From Candidatus Roizmanbacteria bacterium RIFCSPHIGHO2_02_FULL_37_13b (GTDB lineage: Bacteria > Patescibacteriota > Microgenomatia > UBA1406 > HO2-37-13b): a stretch of DNA of 33,740 nucleotides. The position numbers and the translations under genes were made by a program. Below are positions 23,478 through 29,555 of this stretch, piece after piece. The notes beneath the pieces are model-generated. The model made no database searches. It had not been told where the DNA came from and saw nothing but the letters and a program-made list of their open reading frames with translations. How positions within the stretch are numbered: the first letter of the stretch is position 1; each line of letters starts with the position of its first letter. Where the stretch lies: NCBI GenBank assembly GCA_001789395.1, contig MFZK01000006.1, positions 1 to 33,740 of the forward strand, written 5' to 3'.

Positions 23478-24089
23478 ATGACAAAAGGAGTTTTTTTTGA
23501 CCGTGACGGGATAATCAATCAAGTTATATATGATATGGTTTTAGGACGGATTTCTACTCCGCTTAATCCAAATCAAATAGTCTTAGTGCCTAAAATTGTT
23601 GATTTATTAAGGCTTACAAAACAAAAAGGGTACCTGAACATCATCGTCTCCAACCAGCCAATGATTGGCTTAAAAAGGATCTCTGAAGACGGGTTTGCAA
23701 CCATCACTGATCGGGTCGTGAATTTATTAAAAAAAGAAAATGCAATCATAGATGATCAATTTTATTGTTTTCATCATCCCTACGCCCTAATTCCTAAATA
23801 TAAAAAGAAATGCAGCTGCCGAAAACCAGGGATAGACTTGATCACACAAGCGCAAAAAAAACATGATATTGATTTGAAAAAGTCATGGTTTATCGGAGAT
23901 GGTACCTTCGATATTATCGCGGGGCATAAATCCGGCTGTAAAACGATATTAGTCACGAACGTTGAGGAATCCGCATACTTACACGAATTTGAGAAGCGAC
24001 TTGGAAAAGTAAAACCTGATTTTATTGTGAAAAATTTGGGAGAAATAAAACATTTTTTTGACCCCCGAGGTTCTTATCACATTGATTAA
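23478..24089 (+). CDS. gmhB: GmhB-like D,D-heptose 1,7-bisphosphate 7-phosphatase (HAD)
   Basis: About 203 residues from the ATG at 23478; ATG 23457 is a possible alternative. A HAD phosphatase of the GmhB/HisB type: motif I GVFFDRDGIIN (two Asp), motif II VSNQP, and motif IV FIGDGTFDIIAG. The zinc-binding loop CFHHP ... CSCRKP is specific to GmhB-like proteins. It removes the C7 phosphate from D-glycero-D-manno-heptose 1,7-bisphosphate. It precedes hddC by 27 bases. The last nine residues (from Pro-Arg-Gly-Ser on) are encoded by palindromic element 24061-24107, so the original C-terminus was replaced or extended. Confidence 0.85.
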   Translation: MTKGVFFDRDGIINQVIYDMVLGRISTPLNPNQIVLVPKIVDLLRLTKQKGYLNIIVSNQPMIGLKRISEDGFATITDRVVNLLKKENAIIDDQFYCFHHPYALIPKYKKKCSCRKPGIDLITQAQKKHDIDLKKSWFIGDGTFDIIAGHKSGCKTILVTNVEESAYLHEFEKRLGKVKPDFIVKNLGEIKHFFDPRGSYHID

Positions 24090-24107
24090 ATCAAACCGAA
24101 AGGGGTT
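24061..24107. repeat. 47-bp palindromic element, copy 2 (gmhB end / hddC leader)
   Basis: The left arm ACCCCCGAGGTT (24061-24072) is intact. The right arm AACCGAAAGGGGTT (24094-24107) has drifted but still pairs at ACCCC/GGGGT. It contains the gmhB stop (24087-24089) and an AAAGGGG sequence about 11 bases before the hddC ATG. Confidence 0.72.
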
Positions 24108-24116
24108 ATATATCGT

Positions 24117-24929
24117 ATGAAAGCAATAATCGTTGCCGGTGGACGGGGGGAGCGACTCCGGCCCTTAACCGATAAAATCCCCAAGCCACTTATCAAAATC
24201 GGTAATAAAAGTTTAATCGAGCATTCGATTGATCTATTAAAAACAAACGGAATAATTGATATCACTATTCTCCTCTGCTACCTTCCGGAAAAAATTGTTG
24301 AAGCCCTTGGTGACGGGAAAAAACTTGGCGTTAGGATTAATTATCTTTATGAAGATCCGAAAAAACCTTTAGGAACTGCCGGAAATATATATAAAGCACG
24401 TGAGTTTCTCGATCGTACGTTTATTGTCACTTATGCTGATATAATCCGGCAACTAGATTTAAAAAAAATGATTAAAAATCACAAAAAGAATAAAGCCATC
24501 GCTACGATTCATACCTACAAGCGTCATGGCCCGAATCCAAAGAGTATGATAATGTTTGATAAAAACGGATGCATCGAGCGGTTTGTTGAGCGACCTTTTT
24601 TAAAGCTTGATGCCCGTTTTCCTGACTCAGTGGGCTTGCTCCCCAGCCCTTCACGAACGGCTGGGTTGCGCACGTCCCAATTCGCGATAAAACGGACATC
24701 AAGCTTAACTCATTCTTACGTATGGGCAAATGGGTCTTTTTATATTTTTGAGCCGGAAATTTTTGACTACATTCCTAAAAACAAACCCTGCGATTTTGCC
24801 AAAGATGTTTTTCCAAGTTTGTTGAAAAACAAAAAAAGACTTTTTGCTTTCCCCTACTCTAAATTCTTTATAGATGTCGGAACTCACGAAAAATTAAAGA
24901 AGGCAAGAAAGACATCTTTTGGAGTTTAA
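24117..24929 (+). CDS. hddC: HddC-like D-glycero-D-manno-heptose-1-phosphate guanylyltransferase
   Basis: A 270-residue sugar-1-phosphate nucleotidyltransferase. MKAIIVAGGRGERLRPLT is the signature, IPKPLIKIGNKSLIEH the sugar-phosphate region, and FIVTYADI the metal-site Asp segment. HGPNPKSMIMFD and NGSFYIFEPEIFDYI complete the fold. Next to gmhB, gmhA and hddA, the GDP-heptose-forming HddC role is the best reading; a general mannose- or glucose-1-phosphate transferase is the alternative. Residues about 163-197 are encoded by a 104-bp palindrome (24603-24706) inserted in frame. Without it the length would be about 235, the normal size for this family. The RBS may lie in a drifted palindromic repeat. 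Confidence 0.83.
   Translation: MKAIIVAGGRGERLRPLTDKIPKPLIKIGNKSLIEHSIDLLKTNGIIDITILLCYLPEKIVEALGDGKKLGVRINYLYEDPKKPLGTAGNIYKAREFLDRTFIVTYADIIRQLDLKKMIKNHKKNKAIATIHTYKRHGPNPKSMIMFDKNGCIERFVERPFLKLDARFPDSVGLLPSPSRTAGLRTSQFAIKRTSSLTHSYVWANGSFYIFEPEIFDYIPKNKPCDFAKDVFPSLLKNKKRLFAFPYSKFFIDVGTHEKLKKARKTSFGV
24603..24706. repeat. 104-bp palindromic element inside hddC
   Basis: Outer arms AAGCTTGATG (24603-24612) and CATCAAGCTT (24697-24706) extend inward with one mismatch through CCGTTTT/AAAACGG. An inner stem CCCAGCC (24642-24648) / GGCTGGG (24659-24665) caps the structure. The region is GC-rich compared with its flanks and is translated in frame. Confidence 0.82.
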
Positions 24930-24939
24930 TTTTTACTAC

Positions 24940-24968
24940 TTGACGAGCAGACATACGTACTATATACT
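24940..24968 (+). promoter_or_regulatory. Promoter of the Phd/VapC pair
   Basis: TTGACG (24940-24945), a 17-bp spacer and TATACT (24963-24968). The antitoxin ATG at 24978 lies 9 bases after the -10, predicting a leaderless or nearly leaderless mRNA. GTAC repeats flank the -10 (CGTAC and TGTACA), a possible autorepressor site. Confidence 0.65.
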
Positions 24969-24977
24969 GTACAATGT

Positions 24978-25247
24978 ATGTTACAAATCATCAATATTTC
25001 ACAGGCAAGAAGTAATTTATCAGCATTGGTACAACAGGTCGCACGGACAAAAAAACCAGTTGTGATTGTACAGGATAGTATTCCCTCTGTTGTGCTCTAT
25101 CCTTACACTGATACAATTGACCAAAGTACATATGCTGAAAAACTTCTTACGATTACCGGAAATTGGATATCACTTAAAGAGCAAAAACAGATTAAAGCCG
25201 AAGTTGAAAATAGATTGAAAAAAAATGATGAAAAGCTTTCTTCTTGA
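24978..25247 (+). CDS. Phd/YefM-type antitoxin
   Basis: An 89-residue antitoxin. INISQARSNLSALVQQVARTKKP followed by VVIVQDSIPSVVLYPY (residues 4-43) is the Phd/YefM DNA-binding fold; the charged C-terminal half is the usual toxin-wrapping tail. It overlaps the PIN toxin gene by 23 bases. As in other such pairs it probably represses its own promoter, whose -10 is flanked by short GTAC dyads. The pair sits between hddC and the convergent gmhA, splitting the heptose genes. Confidence 0.87.
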   Translation: MLQIINISQARSNLSALVQQVARTKKPVVIVQDSIPSVVLYPYTDTIDQSTYAEKLLTITGNWISLKEQKQIKAEVENRLKKNDEKLSS

Positions 25248-25614
25248 TACATCAATTCTCATCGATTTCTTACGGGTAAAGGATAAAAAACAAACACTTC
25301 TGTACAAACTTGCTAAAAAAAATTACACCTTTTTTATCTCCATAGTTACACACAGTGAGCTTTATGCAGGCAGAAACGTATGGAAAAATCAATACGCCAA
25401 CAAAGAATTAGAGATACTCTTAACGGGCATAACAATATTGCCGTTGGATATAGAAATATCGCGTCTGGCAGGTAAAATTCGTACCAAACATCATATTGCT
25501 TTGATTGATGCAATCATTGCCGCAACAGCACTTCAAAACAAACTCTCCCTTGCCACTCTAAATGTAAAAGACTTCAAGAAGATTGACGCTTTAGAGTTGT
25601 TGAAAATTACCTAA
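25225..25614 (+). CDS. vapC: VapC-type PIN-domain toxin
   Basis: A 129-residue PIN-domain RNase. The acidic residues are Asp8 (FLLDTSILIDFL), Glu45 (VTHSELYAG), Asp95 (IALIDAIIAATA) and Asp116, with the typical LATLNVKDF near residue 113. These form the Mg-dependent site of VapC toxins, which cleave tRNA or rRNA. The start (ATG 25225 or 25228) is inside the antitoxin gene, so translation is coupled. All catalytic positions are intact, so it is likely functional. Confidence 0.9.
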   Translation: MMKSFLLDTSILIDFLRVKDKKQTLLYKLAKKNYTFFISIVTHSELYAGRNVWKNQYANKELEILLTGITILPLDIEISRLAGKIRTKHHIALIDAIIAATALQNKLSLATLNVKDFKKIDALELLKIT

Positions 25615-25693
25615 ATTCCAAAAGAAATAACAAATTTGGAAATTGGAATTATTAATTTTACGAATTTCTTGTATCTTGTCTCTTGAGATTTGT

Positions 25694-26308
25694 TCAATAA
25701 GGTTTTATAGATCGAAGTTGCGGGTGAAAAACAATACAATGCCAAACGACAGCTTGGAATGCTTCTGCATAGGGAGTGATTTTATCATCCGCGATCACAG
25801 GAATCAAAACACAGGCGTCCGCCACTTTTTTGGTATATCCACCGTCACGGCTGACAATTCCTAAAACTCCAGCTCCCTTTTCTTTAGCGTATTTTAAAGC
25901 TTCGACGATATTAGCACTAATATTTTTTTCTTTATTACCGCCACCGACGGAAAAAACCATCACCGCGTCTTTTTTAGACAATTGGCTGATTTTCAACCAA
26001 TTGACAAATACACTATCCCAACCATCGTCATTAGTCCTGGCAGTAAGCTCACCGACATTATCTGTCGGGGCATAGCTTTCGATATGGCAAATTTTCCTAA
26101 AATCATTGACAGCATGAGAACAATTAGCCGCTCCCCCACCAACCCCTAGAAGAAATAGACGTCCTTGACGTTTTTTAAGTTCAATGAGACGTTCTATGAT
26201 CTTGTTTATATCTTCTTTACTGAGTTTAAAAAGAAGAGCAACAGCACCGGCAAGATAATCTTCGGTATATTGACCGATGGAATTATTATTTTTGTTTTTA
26301 TTAGACAT
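25694..26308 (-). CDS. gmhA: SIS-domain phosphoheptose isomerase, GmhA-like
   Basis: A 204-residue SIS-domain protein. LFLLGVGGGAANCSHAVNDF (about residues 51-70) is the phosphosugar-binding loop, TARTNDDGW follows, and MVFSVGGGNKEKNIS supplies the second Ser/Gly cluster. The C-terminal AFQAVVWH helix carries the conserved Glu/Gln/His region of GmhA. GmhA converts sedoheptulose-7-phosphate to D-glycero-D-manno-heptose-7-phosphate. The neighbouring kinase, phosphatase and nucleotidyltransferase make this role much more likely than other SIS functions. It is transcribed from a minus-strand promoter region that contains palindrome copy 3. Confidence 0.83.
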   Translation of the reverse strand: MSNKNKNNNSIGQYTEDYLAGAVALLFKLSKEDINKIIERLIELKKRQGRLFLLGVGGGAANCSHAVNDFRKICHIESYAPTDNVGELTARTNDDGWDSVFVNWLKISQLSKKDAVMVFSVGGGNKEKNISANIVEALKYAKEKGAGVLGIVSRDGGYTKKVADACVLIPVIADDKITPYAEAFQAVVWHCIVFHPQLRSIKPY

Positions 26309-26365
26309 AGGATAATTAAACCCACCCTATAATAAATGATGCGATTGGTAAAATCAATGACATTA

Positions 26366-26412
26366 CACCTCCGAGGTGGTCAGATCGTCTATTTAATAAC
26401 ACCTCGGAGGTG
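26366..26412. repeat. 47-bp palindromic element, copy 3 (hddA 3' end)
   Basis: Perfect 13-bp arms CACCTCCGAGGTG (26366-26378) and CACCTCGGAGGTG (26400-26412) enclose a 21-bp loop. The arms differ from the AACCCCCGAGGTT copies by compensating changes on both sides. The hddA stop lies inside (26389-26391), and the last residues of HddA, Leu-Arg-Gly-Val-Ile-Lys, come from it. Confidence 0.82.
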
Positions 26413-27477
26413 ATAGACTTTTGACCCTTTCCAATCAAATTCTGCAAAACGGGGAATCAGACCTTTTTTTTGCATGACAGCTCTAAATTTCTCATGATTT
26501 TTATTGACATAAAAGACAAACCAACCGCCGCCGCCAGCACCCATGATTTTACCACCCAATGCACCGGCTTTCATACCCTGAGTGTACCATTCGTCAATCT
26601 GCACGGACGACACTTTTGCTGATAACTTTTTTTTGATTAACCAATGATCATGAAATGTCGAGCCGAATTTATCGACATCGCCGTTTACTAGATACTGCTT
26701 TGCTTTCAAACCCAACTCTTTTATCCGATCTAATGAATCAATTATTTTATTTTTATCTTGAGAGTCGCCCATCATCTTTTTCTTAGCTTCCCCGTGGATT
26801 TTCCCAGTATCATGCAAAATTCCCGTCTGGAAAAAAATCAAATTTTGCTCAAGTCTGTCAATGGTTTTTTTTGATAATTTAAGATCTTGATAGCTGACTT
26901 TCCCTGATTTGTCTATCTCAAAATATTTGATTCCTCCAAGTGCAGTGATATATTGGTCTTGCGGCCCGACGGGTTTTTGCAGTTTGACAATTTCAATGTC
27001 GGCGGCTTGTCGGGCTAGCATGTCATTAAACCCCCGAGGTTCTATCTTCATTGATTGTGTCAAACCTCGGGGGTTAGAGAGACTCGGTTCTATTGGTCTA
27101 AATCTTGTCAAACCTCGGGGGTTATATTTATATAAAGCGTGTAATAACCCAACTTCAAATGCTCCGGATCCGCCAAGCCCTGATTTAGCTGATACTTCAG
27201 AGATAGTCCGTATATCTAACCCAAGTGGCGGCTGGACGAGTTTAAAACACTCTCTAACGATTGAACTTTGAATATCGGTGTATTTTTTTATTTTATATTG
27301 ATTAAAACCATCGGAAATTATTGATTCTTTCGCTTTTTTATTTTTTGTCAAAAAAATATAGACATATTTATCAATAGCAGCACTTATCCATGCCCCACCA
27401 TGGAGCCGGCTATACCACAAGACATCAGTACCACCGCCAGCTAGCGTGATCCGCATTGGGGTTTTGGTGATGATCAT
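26389..27477 (-). CDS. hddA: HddA-like D-glycero-D-manno-heptose-7-phosphate 1-kinase (GHMP)
   Basis: A 362-residue GHMP kinase. TKTPMRITLAGGGTDV opens the protein, SGLGGSGAFEVGLLHAL (about residues 99-115) is the ATP-binding GHMP motif, and KPVGPQDQYITALGGI plus MGAGGGGWFVFYV are diagnostic of the HddA/heptose-kinase branch. It adds the C1 phosphate to heptose-7-phosphate. Residues 119-150 are encoded by a tandem pair of palindromic elements (27029-27123) inserted in frame just after the ATP loop. Without them the protein would be about 330 residues, the usual size. The C-terminus also lies in palindrome copy 3. It is upstream of gmhA in the same direction. Confidence 0.87.
   Translation of the reverse strand: MIITKTPMRITLAGGGTDVLWYSRLHGGAWISAAIDKYVYIFLTKNKKAKESIISDGFNQYKIKKYTDIQSSIVRECFKLVQPPLGLDIRTISEVSAKSGLGGSGAFEVGLLHALYKYNPRGLTRFRPIEPSLSNPRGLTQSMKIEPRGFNDMLARQAADIEIVKLQKPVGPQDQYITALGGIKYFEIDKSGKVSYQDLKLSKKTIDRLEQNLIFFQTGILHDTGKIHGEAKKKMMGDSQDKNKIIDSLDRIKELGLKAKQYLVNGDVDKFGSTFHDHWLIKKKLSAKVSSVQIDEWYTQGMKAGALGGKIMGAGGGGWFVFYVNKNHEKFRAVMQKKGLIPRFAEFDWKGSKVYHLRGVIK
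27029..27123. repeat. Tandem 47-bp palindromic elements, copies 4 and 5, inside hddA
   Basis: Copy 4 has perfect arms AACCCCCGAGGTT (27029-27041) and AACCTCGGGGGTT (27063-27075). Copy 5 (27076-27123) has a degenerate left arm (GAGACTCGGTTCTAT) and an intact right arm at 27111-27123. Both are translated on the minus strand, giving two Asn-Pro-Arg-Gly-Leu-Thr peptides. Confidence 0.85.
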
Positions 27478-27515
27478 GGTTGTATATTATAAATCATGTT
27501 AAAATATTAAGAACT

Positions 27516-28145
27516 ATGAAAATAACCGAGGTCAAGACACTGCTTTTTCCCGAAGTCAAAGTCATCAAATACGGCCGTTTCAGTGATGATAGAGGTTATT
27601 TCACCGAAACCTTCAGAAAATCTGATATTAATATAAATACAGATACTTATTTTTTAAAAAAAAATGATTTTGTCCAAGTTAATGAAAGCTTTTCGAAAAC
27701 CGGGACTATCCGCGGACTACATTTTCAATGGAATCCGTATTTAGCCAAATTAATAAGAACTGTCTCCGGGCATATGGTTGATCTCGTCGTCGATATTCGT
27801 AAAGGATCTCCAAATTTCGGCAAAATTATTGCTTACGATATGCCGCAATCACCGGGTGATAATATAGGACAATGGATTTGGGTACCGGTCGGCTTTGCAC
27901 ATGGTAACTTCTTTATAAAAGATACGACAATTGAGTATTTTTGTACAAGTGAATACAGTCCCAAAAGTGAAGCCGGAATCTCACCTCTTAGTTCGGATAT
28001 CGATTGGTCAATTTGTGATGAGACGCTTAGAAGACAGTTTCAAGAGTTAATAAAAAATAAACCATTGATTTCTGAAAAAGATAAAGCAGGATTGACGCTT
28101 GAATCGTGGAAAAAAGATCCACGGTCGCAAAATTTTATCTACTAA
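27516..28145 (+). CDS. RmlC/RfbC-like nucleotide-sugar 3,5-epimerase
   Basis: About 209 residues from the ATG at 27516; the in-frame ATG at 27480 adds 12 unlikely residues. A cupin of the dTDP-4-dehydrorhamnose 3,5-epimerase family: DDRGYFTETFR, RGLHFQWNPY with catalytic His69, VDLVVDIRKGSPNFG, WVPVGFAHG, and EYFCTSEYSP with the acid/base Tyr near residue 141. All key residues are present. No dTDP-rhamnose genes (rmlA, rmlB, rmlD) are in the window, while a complete GDP-heptose set is adjacent. In Campylobacter, RmlC homologues epimerise GDP-4-keto-heptoses, so that role is plausible. Confidence 0.85.
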   Translation: MKITEVKTLLFPEVKVIKYGRFSDDRGYFTETFRKSDININTDTYFLKKNDFVQVNESFSKTGTIRGLHFQWNPYLAKLIRTVSGHMVDLVVDIRKGSPNFGKIIAYDMPQSPGDNIGQWIWVPVGFAHGNFFIKDTTIEYFCTSEYSPKSEAGISPLSSDIDWSICDETLRRQFQELIKNKPLISEKDKAGLTLESWKKDPRSQNFIY

Positions 28146-28191
28146 TTCTTTTTTTTGTAACCGACGATTCGGGATCATCCTAACATAAATT

Positions 28192-28276
28192 GTCATTGCG
28201 AGCCGAGTGAAACGAGGCGTGGCAATCTAGTCAAATGTGATTAGATTGCTTCGTCGTTCACACTCCTCGCAATGAC
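28192..28276. repeat. 85-bp CATTGCGAG-type palindromic repeat
   Basis: Outer arms GTCATTGCGAG (28192-28202) and CTCGCAATGAC (28266-28276) are perfect, and inner arms GCAATCTA (28222-28229) and TAGATTGC (28242-28249) form a second stem. This is the well-known dispersed bacterial repeat type. It lies between two convergent genes and encodes the last 11 residues of the HEPN-like protein. Confidence 0.85.
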
Positions 28277-28801
28277 GTTTGATTTGGGTTTTGAATATTG
28301 TTTTAATCTGGATTTTATGTTATCTGATTTTAAACGAATGACGGTTTCTGTCATTGTGGTCATAATTTGATCAATAATTTTTGCTGCATCATTGAAACTT
28401 AACGACCGTAGGTTATGTGGAAAGTAATGGAATACCTGATTGCGGCAGTTTTTCCAGGTATCCCAAATTTGATCTGCCAGGTCGATACCGGAATAATCAA
28501 CGATTTTTTTATAGACCGACCGATCTTGTAGTTTGCTGACGAGATTAACTGACAGCACCTTCCCCAGACGGAAATGATCGGAAATGTAATCCAAATGGGA
28601 GATAAAACCGACATCCAATAAAATTTGTTTCAAAAAACCTTCATAAGCTTTGGCAAATGGAAAAACCAGAAAAGAATAATCTTTAAAACTGTATTTACCG
28701 TCACTCATCACCTCGTTGCATAAATATTGGCCTTGTTCAATGAGATCCTGTTGGGGTTTAGATAAATATCGCCAAAGATAGGAGTCCTTTTTTATGTCCA
28801 T
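28241..28801 (-). CDS. HEPN-like protein, third gene of the AbiE cassette
   Basis: About 186 residues from the ATG at 28801; the in-frame TTG at 28837 would overlap the AbiEii gene. It is an all-helical protein with FLVFPFAKAYEGFLKQ in the middle and CRNQVFHYFP at residues 119-128. Arg120-Asn-x3-His125 matches the R-x4-6-H catalytic motif of HEPN RNases, with the polar residue after Arg that is typical of active forms. I do not recognise a named family. It follows AbiEii by 25 bases, so it is likely co-transcribed. The final 11 residues (Val-Ile-Ala-Arg-Ser and on) come from the repeat 28192-28276. Confidence 0.65.
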   Translation of the reverse strand: MDIKKDSYLWRYLSKPQQDLIEQGQYLCNEVMSDGKYSFKDYSFLVFPFAKAYEGFLKQILLDVGFISHLDYISDHFRLGKVLSVNLVSKLQDRSVYKKIVDYSGIDLADQIWDTWKNCRNQVFHYFPHNLRSLSFNDAAKIIDQIMTTMTETVIRLKSDNIKSRLKQYSKPKSNVIARSVNDEAI

Positions 28802-28826
28802 AAATATGAGTATAGAAAGAATGGAA

Positions 28827-29555
28827 TTACAATTCAATATCTCTTTTTAAAAACATCAATACTTCCTGAACTAGTACTTTTCTCATGATATGAAATTGAT
28901 CTTGAGGAAGAAGAAAATTCAAATCTTGAGTAATGATTTTGTCGGTAACTTTTTTTTCTATAAATTTTACTAACTTGATCAGATATGCGTGACTAGTCAT
29001 TGCGGTTCTTTCTTCAATGATTGACGCATGGTAAGGATAACCCTGTATGAAAAAATGGTGAATATCATAAATATCACGTCCGGCAATTGTTTTGTATTTT
29101 TGATACCGGTCTGTCACGGCAACCAGTTTATTAGCAAACATTGTCTCTTTGGTCTGACAAACCGCATAACGATCAATTTCAAAAAGATACTGATGTTGAT
29201 AAATATTTGATTTAAGAGCTTGATCTATCAGGCTAAGTTTAATAGTATTGCGAAATTGACCCGATGAGTGATACTTCAATAAATAAAATAAAGTCCGACG
29301 GCTTTTTTGTTTGACCTCAAGGCCCAATTTGTGAAAAATTTTATTAAGCTTGAAATCAATTGTTTTTTTATCAGTATTCTTCTTGACATCAAAATCAAGA
29401 TCGATTGAAAATCGATCCAAAAAACCAAGCATTGCAGCACAACTTCCTCCTTTGAAAAAAACTTGTGAAGCAATATCGTGATCGTCTATGATTTCAATCA
29501 ATAGACGGTAAAGTTGGGCTTTATGTAAAGCATCTTCAGATCTTGGTAATATCAT
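28827..29555 (-). CDS. AbiEii-type nucleotidyltransferase toxin
   Basis: A 242-residue AbiEii/AbiGii-family protein, the type IV toxin of AbiE systems. VFFKGGSCAAMLGFLDRFS followed by IDLDFDV (about residues 33-60) is the GS-x-D-x-D nucleotidyltransferase site. TKETMFANKLVAVTDRY and AGRDIYDIHHFF are the conserved downstream motifs. Related toxins transfer nucleotides to tRNA acceptor ends. It overlaps the AbiEi stop by 4 bases. The catalytic residues appear intact. Confidence 0.87.
   Translation of the reverse strand: MILPRSEDALHKAQLYRLLIEIIDDHDIASQVFFKGGSCAAMLGFLDRFSIDLDFDVKKNTDKKTIDFKLNKIFHKLGLEVKQKSRRTLFYLLKYHSSGQFRNTIKLSLIDQALKSNIYQHQYLFEIDRYAVCQTKETMFANKLVAVTDRYQKYKTIAGRDIYDIHHFFIQGYPYHASIIEERTAMTSHAYLIKLVKFIEKKVTDKIITQDLNFLLPQDQFHIMRKVLVQEVLMFLKRDIEL

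Noticed and set aside
27029-27123. CRISPR array
   Set aside because: Only two units, each an inverted repeat with degenerate arms, no unique spacers of constant length and no cas genes; it is also inside a coding frame.
27516-28145. dTDP-L-rhamnose biosynthesis locus
   Set aside because: Only an RmlC-like gene is present; no rmlA, rmlB or rmlD is seen in the window.
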